Source: Kribbella pratensis (GTDB taxonomy: Bacteria > Actinomycetota > Actinomycetes > Propionibacteriales > Kribbellaceae). From it: a stretch of DNA of 64,000 nt. Of this stretch, positions 33,165 through 42,011 are shown one piece after another (the stretch's first letter is position 1; every line of letters begins with the position of its first letter). Made by a program: the position numbers and the translations under genes. Below the pieces are notes generated by a model. That model made no database searches. It was not told the DNA's origin and saw nothing but the letters and a program-made list of their open reading frames with translations. The stretch spans positions 677,838 to 741,837 of the forward strand of contig NZ_SODP01000002.1 in assembly GCF_004365355.1 (NCBI RefSeq), written 5' to 3'.

Positions 33165-35338
33165 CACTGATCTGAGTGAGCTCTCCACGGCCGACCTGCT
33201 GGAGTCGGCCGCCGAGCACCGCGCGATCGCCAACCGGGCCGACGCGCGACTGCTCGAGCACGCCCAGATCTACGCCGACCGGTTCCACCCATCGGTCTGC
33301 GGCATCCGGCCTGGTCGCCGGTCGGCTGACGGACGCGAGCGCGCCGTGGTACTGGGCGGCGACGGCTGCCCGGAGATCGCCGAGTTCGCCATCGCCGAAT
33401 TCGGCGTCATGCTCGCGATCTCGCCGATGGTGGCACGCCAGTTCCTCGGCGAAGCGTTGGCCTTGCGGCACCGGTTCCCGTTCACCTGGGCCCGCGTACT
33501 CGCTGGCGACGCCACCCCTGGAAAGCCCGCCAACTCGCCACGCAGTGCCTGAAACTGTCCGAAGACGCCGCCCGGTACGTCGATCGTCGCGTCGCACCCC
33601 TGATCGACTCCATCACGCCGTACCGCCTGGACAAGATCATCCGCGCCGCCAAACTCCACGCCGACCCCGACCTGGCCCGCGACGAGGCCGCCGAGGCCGC
33701 CCAAGAGCGCGGTGTCTTCGTCGGCCGCAGCGACCACCACGGCAACAAAACCATCTACGCCAAGGCCCCGGCCGGCGCGGTGATCCGCCACGACGCGACC
33801 ATCGCCGCGATCGCCGAGGCCCTCAAGACCTTCGGCGACACCCGCCAAGTACAGCACCGCCGCGCCGACGCCATCGGCATCATCGCCGACCCCCGCTTCA
33901 CCCAAGAACTCCTCAACCAAGCCCGCAACCACCCCACCCCCACAACCACGTCCGCAAACCCGTCCACAACGACGTCCACAACGACGTCCGCAGCCAAGTC
34001 CACGACCACCGCCGCCTCCCCCGCCCACACCACAGGCTCGGCTTCAAGCCCCGCCCGACCGCCGGCGAACACGACAACCTCCGAAGCAGCCCCTGGCCCG
34101 CGCCGCGTGAAAGCAGCCTCGCAATCAGCCGCCGGCACACGATCCCCCGCGACAGGCCACAGCGCGCCCACCCCCCGCGACACGACGACGGGCCCCAGCG
34201 CATCCGGCCCACGCGAGACGGCGACAGGCCGCAATGCGTCCAGCCCACGCGATACCGCGACAGGCCACAACGCATCCAGCCCACGCGACACCGCGACCGG
34301 CCCCAACGCGCCCACCCCACGCGATACCGCGACAGGCTCCAGTGCGTCCGCCCCCGCGATATGGCGCCGGGTCGCAACCCGCTCGGCCCACGCGACCGCT
34401 CGAACGACACACCGTGCACATCGGCAGACCCGGCGCGCGCTGGTTCGACGGCGCACCCGGCAAGCCCGCCGTACGGCGGCCCACGCAACCGCACGAGCGA
34501 CTCACCGTGCACGTCAGCACACCCGACCCGCAATGACACCACGGCCGACCCGGCAAGCTCGGCGTACGAACGCCGGCGGGCCGTTGATGCCAACCTGGCT
34601 GATCCCATCGAACTGCGGGAAGCTCCGCCGGACGACGATGTCGGGCCATATGATCCCGATCCGCCGAGCGATCCATTCGACACTCGGCCGATGGGCTACG
34701 TACCCGGGCCACGGACCGAACCCGACCACGGCGTACCGATGGACGGTGCCGACCGGCGGGCACTCGACGCACGCCTCGCACAGATCAAACACGACGCCCA
34801 CACCAACCCCACCAGCGCCAGCGGACAGGTGCGCCCGGGACAGACCGAGGTCTACGTCCACCTCACCGACCTCACCCTGGCCACCGGCACCGGCGTCCTC
34901 CGCGCCGAGGGCATCGGCCCACTCCTCGCCGACCAACTCACCGAACTCATCGGCCACGCGCCCTACACCGTCAAACCCATCATCGACCTCAACAACGCCA
35001 TCAGCGCCGACGCCTACGAAGTCCCCACCCGCATCCGCGAACGCATACGCCTCACCTACCCCGTCGAACTCTTCCCCTACGGCACCCGCGAAACCCACCA
35101 CACCATCGACCTCGACCACATCCAGTCCTACAACCCCCACGGCCCCACCGGCCAAACCAACACCCGCAACCTCGCCCCGCTCAGCCGCTTCGGCCACCGG
35201 GTAAAGACGCACGCCCGCGGCTGGACCGTCCGCCGCGTCAACACCAAAACCCTGGAATGGACCACACCCCACGGCTTCACCTTCCACGTCGACCCCACCG
35301 GAACCCACCGCCTGCCCAACTCCCCACCGGCCAGCTGA
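33157..35338 (+). pseudogene. DUF222/HNH endonuclease (13E12 repeat family), broken by two frameshifts
   Basis: The N-terminal DUF222 part starts at ATG 33157 (MFDTDLSELSTADLLESAAE). After codon 120 the frame breaks in a C run at 33515-33518: one missing base would restore ...ATPWKARQLATQ. The second frame runs through EALKTFGDTRQVQHRRADA and a Thr/Ala/Pro-rich linker with 36-bp repeats. It breaks again at 34351-34355, where one repeat unit lacks the A of CCCACGCGA. The third frame carries the HNH part (TIDLDHIQSYNPHGPTGQTNTRNLAPLSRFGHRVKTHARGW) to the stop at 35336-35338. Corrected, it would be about 727 residues. The two deletions could be decay or assembly error. Confidence 0.82.
34173..34387 (+). 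repeat. 36-bp coding tandem repeats in the DUF222 pseudogene
   Basis: Six consecutive units of 36 bp (34173, 34209, 34245, 34281, 34317, 34353) encode the 12-residue motif PRDTATGxNASS. Unit 6 is 35 bp long because the A in CCCACGCGA is missing, which creates the second frameshift. Partial copies flank the array. They form a low-complexity linker between the DUF222 and HNH parts. Confidence 0.85.
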
Positions 35339-35392
35339 TCTGGAGACGACCGAGTCTGAGCGAGGCCGGCACCCCGGTACGGCGCGGCGCAA

Positions 35393-35640
35393 TGAGTGAT
35401 CTCGCGCCGTTCCCGGGTACGACGACTCGCGCGGATCGAGCATGACCAGACCCGAGTCGGCGTCGTCAAGCAACTTGTAGAACGTGCGCAGCCAGGCCGC
35501 CTGCTCCGGCGTGAACTCCGGACCGGCAACGGCGGGCCGGAGGGTACGCCGACACGAACGCCCGCTGCGTCGAGGCGATCGCGAGCCGTTGTGCCGCCGC
35601 CCGAAGTGCACCACCACCCCACCGAACGCCACCACCCCCA
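35393..35640 (-). pseudogene. Possible decayed gene fragment
   Basis: On the minus strand two neighbouring stretches look protein-like but are in different frames: LRAAAQRLAIASTQRAFVSAYPPARR and then EFTPEQAAWLRTFYKLLDD followed by ADSGLVMLDPRESSYPGTA. No start, stop or family can be assigned. It may be a remnant joined by a frameshift near 35520. The evidence is only the look of the amino-acid composition. Confidence 0.22.
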
Positions 35641-35699
35641 GCCGGGCAGGTCGACGGTACTGCCGCAGCCGAGAACGGTGCACCCGGGCGCCGACCTCC

Positions 35700-35970
35700 A
35701 CCCACCGCGCACCCCAGGCGCCGTCGTCCGCCCACGGTGCAGCCAGACGTCGTCGTCCTACCCACCACGCGACCCAGACACAGTCGTCTCACCCATCACG
35801 CACCAGCCTCTGTCCTCCCATCCACCACACAACCAGTCACCATCGCCCTGCCGACCACGCACCGCCCGCACCCGCCGTACAACCAGAAGCCATCGCCCCA
35901 CCCACCGCACAACCGGGGGCCGTCGTCCGATCCGTTGCCTCACCTACCGCTCAACCACTCACCGTCCTCC
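35700..35970. repeat. Degenerate minisatellite of about 30-bp units
   Basis: Motifs of the type CGTCGTCC or CATCGCCC followed by CCACC-ACGCAACCAG recur at 35722, 35751, 35782, 35811, 35841, 35891, 35921 and near 35962, mostly 29-31 bp apart. The units are imperfect. No reading frame is convincing across them. I see no gene in 35641-36020. Confidence 0.55.
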
Positions 35971-36020
35971 GCCGCCGCGCTACCTCCTCGTCAGCTCGCT
36001 AATCAGGTAGCGACGATTGA

Positions 36021-36042
36021 GCGATCTCTTCGAAGGGATCGC
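36021..36042. repeat. 22-bp near-perfect palindrome
   Basis: GCGATCTCTTC followed directly by GAAGGGATCGC; the arms are 11 bp with a single mismatch. It sits at the end of the degenerate stretch, 160 bp before the YdeI/DUF1905 gene. It could be a terminator-like hairpin or a binding site. The rest of 36043-36202 shows nothing I can support. Confidence 0.5.
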
Positions 36043-36202
36043 TTGCGGTCGGTCGCCTAGGTCTCCGCGTCGTGCGCCGGCACGTCGAACGACATGGCGG
36101 CCGCAGTCGCAGCCGGGGTCGCACGCATGGGATCGGATGTCTCCAGAGCTGGGTGAGTTCTCGTCGCGATCGCCCGCTGTCGTTCGTATTAACGTGGAAC
36201 GC

Positions 36203-36643
36203 ATGGAGACGTTCGAGGGGCGGATTGTGGTCAACGAGGGCGGTGGGGCCTGGGTTGAGGTACCGGCGGAGGTGGTTGGGGCCCTTGGTGGGGGCGGGCG
36301 GATTCCGGTGCGGGCCACGTTCGACGGCGTTGAGTATCGGGGATCGATCGCGTCCATGGGTGGGTGCATGGCGCTTGGGATTCTCAAAGGCATCCGGGCC
36401 GAGCTGGGGAAGGGTGACGGGGACGCCGTGAGGGTGACGGTGGAGCGGGACACGGCTGAGCGGACGGTTGACGTGCCTGAGGACCTCGCGGCGGCGTTAA
36501 AGAAGGCTGGGTTGTGGGAGGCGTTCGACAGGCTGGCGTACAGCCATCGGCGGGAGCATGTGCAGGCGATCCTCGACGCCAAGAAGGCCGAGACGCGCGA
36601 GCGGCGGATCGGTAAGGCGTTGGAGATGCTCAGGTCTTCTTGA
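36203..36643 (+). CDS. DUF1905/YdeI (OmpD-associated) family protein
   Basis: A 146-residue protein. Residues about 1-85 are a DUF1905 barrel (FEGRIVVNEGGGAWVEVPAEVVGALGGGGRIPVRATFDGVEYRGSIASMGG), and the rest is the YdeI/OmpD-associated tail (VPEDLAAALKKAGLWEAFDRLAYSHRREHVQAILDAKKAETRERRI). The family is annotated as bacteriocin-protection related, but its biochemical role is unclear. ATG 36203 matches the domain start. The 3' end overlaps the convergent LuxR gene by 14 bp. Confidence 0.85.
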   Translation: METFEGRIVVNEGGGAWVEVPAEVVGALGGGGRIPVRATFDGVEYRGSIASMGGCMALGILKGIRAELGKGDGDAVRVTVERDTAERTVDVPEDLAAALKKAGLWEAFDRLAYSHRREHVQAILDAKKAETRERRIGKALEMLRSS

Positions 36644-39632
36644 GCGAGGCAAGTTCGGTTCGGTTGGAGACGCCGAGTTTGGCGTAGACATGGGCCAGAT
36701 GGGTCTTGACCGTGCCACGACTCATGAACAGACGCTCGCCGATCTCGGGGTTGCTAAGCCCTTCGACGGCTAGGTCGACGACCTGCTGCTCCGTCGGCGT
36801 GAGGCTGGCCCAGCCGGAGGACGGGCGGCCACGAGCTCCCCGAGTACGGCGGGCATAGGCAACGGCGTCGTCCAATGACAGGGGCGCCTCGCCGGAGGAG
36901 GTCGGCAAATCGGGGTGATCGGGCGGCGTGGCCAGGCCGAAAGCCGTGCGGGTCGCGGCTGCAGCGGTGGCCAAGCGGGCGGCATCAGCGGCGCGGTTGG
37001 TGTGGTTTGCCAAGAGGGCAAGGGATTCCAGGCTGTCGATGATGTACGTGCGCAGCCCGTGATCCACCCGGATCGTCAACGCCTGATGCAACAGATCCGC
37101 CGCCTTCTCCGGCTGTGCAGTGATAGCGACACGACCGAGCTGGTCGAGCGCATCCGCAAGGATCCGCGGCAAGTTGTACCGACGAGCCAGTACGACGGCT
37201 CGCTCGAGCAGCTCCGACGCATCATGCCCGCCGGCACGCCGAGCGGCCGCAACCGATGGCAGCAGCATGGCGGGTACGAACGTCTCCGCCAACGGACCGT
37301 CCGCCGCGGTCTCACGGGCAACCCACTCCACAGCAGCGTCGTACTCACCACTCCAGTAAGAGATCAGCCCCATCACCTGCCCGAGATTCGGTACGACGGC
37401 GCCCGCGGTCTCCGCCAAATCGAGCAGCGGCTGCATCAGCGAACGTGCCTCGTCCAGCCGACCGGTCCGCACCAGCAGCGTCGCCATCTGCCCTCGAGCG
37501 GTTCCCACCCGGTGGAAATCAGCCAGCGGTTCGGCCGCGGCCAGAGCGCGCTCGCCGATCTCGACGGCCTTCAAAGGTTCGCCCGTCGACATCAGGCTCT
37601 CGGACCACACGGTCAACACCGTCGACGCAATCCCGCGTTCGCCGCTGGCGATCAGGCCGTCAGCGGCCAGGTCGAGCAGCGGCCGCAGTTCGTCATGCCT
37701 GTCCCACAAGGAAAGCAGGACGCACTGCAAGGCGATGTTCGCGTTGCGCGCCGACTCGTTGTCCCCCGCCAGCTGCAAACCCTCAGCCGTCAGATCCCAT
37801 GCCTTCTGGAAGTCCGTGAAGAACTCGCCGACAGCCACCAGCGCCAGGAAGAGCGACCGCAACCGGTTGTCACCCAGTTCGGTAGCGATCGCGAGCCCAC
37901 GACCCGCCGCGTCGTACCCGAACGGATCGACCGTGTCAGCGACCGTCGCATAGCCGTAGAGCAAACGGGCCTGAAGCAACGACCGGTCATCCGGCGCGAG
38001 CTCGATCGCTCGGCGCAGGTATCCGATGCCCTCGTTGCCCGTCGCCTGCAGGTTCCACAACCAGCGCAGCGCGGCCGCCAGCCGACGGCCGCGATCGTGG
38101 TCCGTCGACAGCCCGTACTCGAGAGCCGCCCGGTAGTTCTCTCGATCAGGCTCGATCCGTGCCCGCCAGGCCTCGCGATCCACGTCCAGCAAGGGCTCTG
38201 CGTCCTCAGCCGCGGTCAGGTAGTGCGTGAGGTGACGCGAGCGAGTCTCCTCGGTCTCGCCGGCCTCCGCCAAGCGCGCCGCGGCGTACTCGCGGATCGT
38301 CTCGAGCAGGCGATACCGCCCGCCCTCCGCCACGACGAGCGATTTGTCGACAAGCCGCGCAAAATCCTCGAGTACGACGTCGCACACCGCCGCCGCTGCG
38401 TCCAGCGTGAAACCGCCCGCGAAGACTGCCAACTTCCGGAACACTTGCCGCTCGTCCGGAGAAAGCAGGTCGTAACTCCAGCCGATCGAGGCGGCGAGAG
38501 TCTGCTGCCGGGCCGCAACCCCTCGCACGTTCTTCGTCAGCAAGCCGAACCGATCGTCCAGGCCGGCTGCGATCTGCGAAGGCGTCAACGTGCGTACCCG
38601 AGCAGCGGCCAGTTCGAGTGCCAACGGGATGCCGTCGAGCCGAAGGCAGATGGAACGGATGGCCTGCTCCGACTCAGGAAACTCCGAGCCGGCCCGCTCG
38701 ACGAACAGCTCTCGCGCCTCATCCGGGGCAAGCGCAGGCACTCGCCAGATCGCCTCGCCCGGCAGGTCGAGCGGCTCACGGCTGGTCGCGAGTACGGAAA
38801 TCTCCGGGCACCCGGTGTGCAGCGCGAGGACGAACTCCGCTACCCCGTCGATGATCTGCTCGCAGTTGTCCAGGCAGATCAGCGCGCGCTTGGTCCGCAG
38901 TTGACCAAGCAGAAGGCGGTCCCCCGACTCCACGAGCAGCCCGATCGCGGCAGCGACGGCCTCCGGGATCTGCCCGGCCTCGGTGATCGCAGAAAGATCG
39001 ACCCACCAGACCCCGTCCGGCCAGCGCTCGGCCAATTGGGCTGCGGTCTGCGCAGCCAACCGGGTCTTGCCGCTGCCGCCTGGGCCGGTGAGGGTGACGA
39101 GCCGGCTGCCGGAGAGTTGCGTTCGCAATGCGGCGACCTGGGTCTGCCGGCCAACGAAGCTGGTGAACATCACCGGCAGGTTGTTGGGCACCTGGTCCAG
39201 CGAGCGCAACGGCTGAGTCGTCGAAGTCAGCTCGAGGATGCGCTCCGGCGAACCGAGATCCTGCAACCGATGTACGCCGAGATCGGCAACGCCGACGACA
39301 CCCACAGCTGTCGTTGCCGTGAGCAACGTCTGACCCGGATTGGCGATCGCCAGCAGTTGCTCCGCATGCCGGACGGCCGGCGCGGTCGTCGGCGCGGTGT
39401 GCAGAGCGATCCGGAGCAGCTCCCCCGCCGGCACCAGCGATGCCGCCTCGCGAAGCTCTGCAGCCGCAGCGATTGCGTCGGCGGGTTCGTCGTACGCGAG
39501 AACGGGCCAGCTGGCGTCCCGGCGTACGAGCAGCTCGCCCGGCAGCTCGGCAGCCAGCCCGGCCAGGCGTGCGTAGGCAGGCGCGCTGGCGGCGCCGGCG
39601 TACGACGCGGCAAGAACAGTCACCCCACCCAT
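36630..39632 (-). CDS. Large LuxR-type ATPase regulator with degenerate cyclase-like N-terminus
   Basis: A 1000-residue regulator. Residues 1 to about 150 resemble a class III nucleotide-cyclase homology domain (RIALHTAPTTA, QLLAIANPGQTLLTATTAV, LGVHRLQDLGSPERI) but the metal-binding aspartates are not visible. About 160-400 is an NB-ARC/AAA core: PNNLPVMFTSFVGR, P-loop LTGPGGSGKTRLAAQ, Walker B ALICLDNCEQ, and GIPLALELAAARVRTL. Helical TPR-like repeats follow, then a C-terminal LuxR helix-turn-helix (LTPTEQQVVDLAVEGLSNPEIGERLFMSRGTVKTHLAHVYAKLG, about 938-985). It is divergent from the Nramp-like gene and may control it. The signal is unknown. Confidence 0.9.
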   Translation of the reverse strand: MGGVTVLAASYAGAASAPAYARLAGLAAELPGELLVRRDASWPVLAYDEPADAIAAAAELREAASLVPAGELLRIALHTAPTTAPAVRHAEQLLAIANPGQTLLTATTAVGVVGVADLGVHRLQDLGSPERILELTSTTQPLRSLDQVPNNLPVMFTSFVGRQTQVAALRTQLSGSRLVTLTGPGGSGKTRLAAQTAAQLAERWPDGVWWVDLSAITEAGQIPEAVAAAIGLLVESGDRLLLGQLRTKRALICLDNCEQIIDGVAEFVLALHTGCPEISVLATSREPLDLPGEAIWRVPALAPDEARELFVERAGSEFPESEQAIRSICLRLDGIPLALELAAARVRTLTPSQIAAGLDDRFGLLTKNVRGVAARQQTLAASIGWSYDLLSPDERQVFRKLAVFAGGFTLDAAAAVCDVVLEDFARLVDKSLVVAEGGRYRLLETIREYAAARLAEAGETEETRSRHLTHYLTAAEDAEPLLDVDREAWRARIEPDRENYRAALEYGLSTDHDRGRRLAAALRWLWNLQATGNEGIGYLRRAIELAPDDRSLLQARLLYGYATVADTVDPFGYDAAGRGLAIATELGDNRLRSLFLALVAVGEFFTDFQKAWDLTAEGLQLAGDNESARNANIALQCVLLSLWDRHDELRPLLDLAADGLIASGERGIASTVLTVWSESLMSTGEPLKAVEIGERALAAAEPLADFHRVGTARGQMATLLVRTGRLDEARSLMQPLLDLAETAGAVVPNLGQVMGLISYWSGEYDAAVEWVARETAADGPLAETFVPAMLLPSVAAARRAGGHDASELLERAVVLARRYNLPRILADALDQLGRVAITAQPEKAADLLHQALTIRVDHGLRTYIIDSLESLALLANHTNRAADAARLATAAAATRTAFGLATPPDHPDLPTSSGEAPLSLDDAVAYARRTRGARGRPSSGWASLTPTEQQVVDLAVEGLSNPEIGERLFMSRGTVKTHLAHVYAKLGVSNRTELASLKKT

Positions 39633-39726
39633 GCCGGTCAGTCTGCCATCCGGTTGTGTCGGGTCGCCGATGTCGACAGTATTCGTTACCCTCCCGGTCA
39701 GGGGGTCGAGGAGAGTGAGGAGCCTG

Positions 39727-41163
39727 ATGGCAGACACCACATCGACTGACCACGGACGATTCGCACTACCGACCAAGAATCTGCCCGCACCGCAAGTTCG
39801 CGACCTTCCCGAGCCGCCCACGAAGACCTGGAAGATCATCGGCCCCGGCATGGTCGGCGCCGGCGTGGGACTGGCCTCGGGTGAGTTCATCCTCTGGCCG
39901 TACATCTCCAGCCAGGTCGGCCTGGTGTTCCTCTGGGGCGCCGTCGTCGGCGTGGTGGTCCAGTGGTTCCTGAACATGGAGATCGAGCGGTACACGCTGG
40001 CAACTGGTGAGACAGCGTTGACCGGCTTCAACCGGTACGGGAAACACTGGGGCCTGTTCTTCGCGATCATGACGTACTTCGCGAACCTCTGGCCCGGCTG
40101 GGCGACGAGCTCGGCGAGCATGCTCACCTACCTGTTCGGCGCCGGCGATCCGCGCTGGATCGCGATCGGGATGCTGTTGCTGATCGGCGCGATCCTGACG
40201 TTCGCGCCGGTCGTCTACGTGATGCTGGAGCGGCTGATCGCGGTGAAGATCGCCGCGGTCGCGCTGCTCGTGATCCTGGCGCTGGTGTTCGCGATCCGTG
40301 GGAAGACGTACAGCGCTCTCGGTGACGCGGTCACGCACCCGCAGTTCCCGGCCGACCAGCTCGGGTTCGCGCTCGTGATGGGTGCGATCGCGTACGCCGG
40401 TGCGGGCGGCGGCCAGAACCTTGTCCAGAGCAACTGGATCCGGGACAAGGGTTTCGGCCAAGGCGCGCACGTGCCGCGGCTGACGTCACCGGTGACGGGT
40501 GAGACCGAGGCGGATCCGACCGCCAACGGGTACACGTTCACACCCGACGACGCGAACCTGGCCCGCTGGAAGCGCTGGTGGAAGTTCGCGAACATCGAGC
40601 AGGCCGCGACGTTCGTCGCGATCACCGTGATCACGATCGCGTTCACGTCGATGCTCGCCCACGCCACCCTGTTCGGGAACCCGGACGTCAAGAACAACAT
40701 CGGCTTCCTGAAGATCGAGGGTACGACGCTGCAGACACTCGTCGGCGGCTGGTTCGGGTACCTGTTCTGGGCGATCGGCGCGTTCTCGCTGTTCGCCGCC
40801 GCGGCCGGCATCGTCGACTACACGTCACGCCTGTCGTCGGACATGATCAAGTCCCGCTACCTGCGCGAGTCGAAGATCACCGAGTCCAAGCTCTACTTCT
40901 GGCTGGTCTGGGGACTCGTTGCCTTCGGCATCATCGTCCTCCTGGCCGGACTGACGCAGCCGCTGGTCCTGCTGGTCATCTCCGCCTGCACCGCCGGCAC
41001 GATGATGTTCGTGTACTCCGGCCTGCTCTGGTGGATGAACTCGCGCGCCCTCCCGCACGCGATCCGGATCACCACCTGGCGAGCCGTCGTACTGGCCTTC
41101 TCGTTCCTGGCATTCGGCTTCCTGGCGGTCTTCACCATCATCGACCAGGTCAAGAAGCTGTAG
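39727..41163 (+). CDS. Nramp-like transporter lacking the canonical metal motifs
   Basis: A 478-residue membrane protein with about 11 helices and the overall Nramp layout. The canonical helix-1 DPGN is replaced by ASGE (about residues 50-53, in GAGVGLASGEFILWPY), and the helix-6 MPH region reads GAGGGQNLVQSNW. These residues bind Mn/Fe in true Nramp proteins, so divalent-metal transport should not be assumed. GAGGAG stands before ATG 39727. It is divergent from the LuxR-type ATPase regulator. A hairpin follows its stop. Substrate unknown. Confidence 0.83.
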   Translation: MADTTSTDHGRFALPTKNLPAPQVRDLPEPPTKTWKIIGPGMVGAGVGLASGEFILWPYISSQVGLVFLWGAVVGVVVQWFLNMEIERYTLATGETALTGFNRYGKHWGLFFAIMTYFANLWPGWATSSASMLTYLFGAGDPRWIAIGMLLLIGAILTFAPVVYVMLERLIAVKIAAVALLVILALVFAIRGKTYSALGDAVTHPQFPADQLGFALVMGAIAYAGAGGGQNLVQSNWIRDKGFGQGAHVPRLTSPVTGETEADPTANGYTFTPDDANLARWKRWWKFANIEQAATFVAITVITIAFTSMLAHATLFGNPDVKNNIGFLKIEGTTLQTLVGGWFGYLFWAIGAFSLFAAAAGIVDYTSRLSSDMIKSRYLRESKITESKLYFWLVWGLVAFGIIVLLAGLTQPLVLLVISACTAGTMMFVYSGLLWWMNSRALPHAIRITTWRAVVLAFSFLAFGFLAVFTIIDQVKKL

Positions 41164-41171
41164 GCGGACCC

Positions 41172-41948
41172 TCAGCCGAGGAAGGCCACGACGGCTTCCT
41201 CGGCTGCGGTACGGCGTACCACCTGCGAGCGCTCGCGGACCGTGCGATAGACCTCGACCGACGCCTTCAGAGCGCGCAGACAATCCTCGCGATCGGCCGT
41301 CGCGACCGTCTCACGGAGCGCCGGCACGAGCTCCGGCGCCAGCGTTTCCAGCCGCCGTACGCCGGCCGGCCGCATGGTCCGGCCGATCCCGGCCAACGGC
41401 GCGATCGCGGCGCCGCGGATCATGTCGAGCGCCTCGATCGCCTCGAACAGCTCGCCCCGGGCGATCTTGACGGCGGTGTAGTGCACCCAGACCCAGAACC
41501 GGTCCTCGATCAACTGCACGTCCGGCTGTGGCCAGCACGGCGTCGACTCCGCGAGCACCCGGTCGACGGTGTCGTCCCGCTGCCACAGCACCAGACCGTT
41601 CTCGACCCGGTTCCGATAGCCGTCGGGCGTCACGAACTTCAGGTCGACATGTACCAGCGGCGGCCCGAACAGCGCGATCAGCAGCCGCGGCTCGCCAACA
41701 TGTTCCCCGGTGAAGCTCGACAGCAGCGGCCCGACCCGCCCGGCGAACTCCTTCGCCTCGGCCAGGCACCCCGGCTGCCCCTCCGCCGTACACACCAGCA
41801 CGAGATCCAGATCCGAATACTCATCGCTGGTGCCCGAGGCAACCGATCCCCCGACCACCACCGCGAGCACCCTTGCATCGGCGGCAGCCTCCGCGACCAC
41901 CCTCTCCGCAAGCCCCCGAAGGTGCTCCGGCACGCCGACCAGTTCCAC
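41172..41948 (-). CDS. Nucleotidyltransferase domain protein
   Basis: A 258-residue protein with the minimal nucleotidyltransferase motif VVVGGSVASGTSDEYSDLDLVLV (GS...DxD, about 30-52) and a later acidic position in VHVDLKFV. The C-terminal half is helical. It resembles streptomycin/spectinomycin adenylyltransferase-type proteins but the substrate site is not distinctive, so a resistance role is only possible. The last codons form one arm of the convergent terminator. Confidence 0.82.
   Translation of the reverse strand: MELVGVPEHLRGLAERVVAEAAADARVLAVVVGGSVASGTSDEYSDLDLVLVCTAEGQPGCLAEAKEFAGRVGPLLSSFTGEHVGEPRLLIALFGPPLVHVDLKFVTPDGYRNRVENGLVLWQRDDTVDRVLAESTPCWPQPDVQLIEDRFWVWVHYTAVKIARGELFEAIEALDMIRGAAIAPLAGIGRTMRPAGVRRLETLAPELVPALRETVATADREDCLRALKASVEVYRTVRERSQVVRRTAAEEAVVAFLG
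41173..41206. terminator. Bidirectional hairpin between convergent genes
   Basis: CAGCCGAGGAAG (41173-41184) and CTTCCTCGGCTG (41195-41206) form a perfect 12-bp stem with a 10-base loop. It begins 10 bases after the Nramp-like stop and overlaps the last codons of the convergent nucleotidyltransferase gene, so one hairpin could end both transcripts. There is no long T tract, as is common in actinobacteria. Confidence 0.7.
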
Positions 41949-42011
41949 AGTTCCTCCTCGATCAGGTCAGCAGGCCATCATCACCCACCGCCCACCACGA
42001 GGGCGACCGAA

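Noticed and set aside
34173-34387. A CRISPR array
   Set aside because: The 36-bp units are directly adjacent with no spacers and encode a 12-residue repeat in frame with the DUF222 gene.
33176-35338. A single intact 720-codon gene starting at 33176
   Set aside because: Only its last part matches the HNH domain. The N-terminal DUF222 homology is in another frame from 33157, so the long open frame is partly non-coding.
34514-35701. A 395-codon minus-strand gene opposite the HNH end
   Set aside because: Most of it is antisense to the HNH coding region, with Gly/Val-rich shadow composition. Only 35393-35518 looks protein-like and is listed as a possible remnant.
39727-41163. A standard manganese/iron transporter MntH
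   Set aside because: The DPGN and MPH motifs that define metal binding are missing, so the specific name is not justified.
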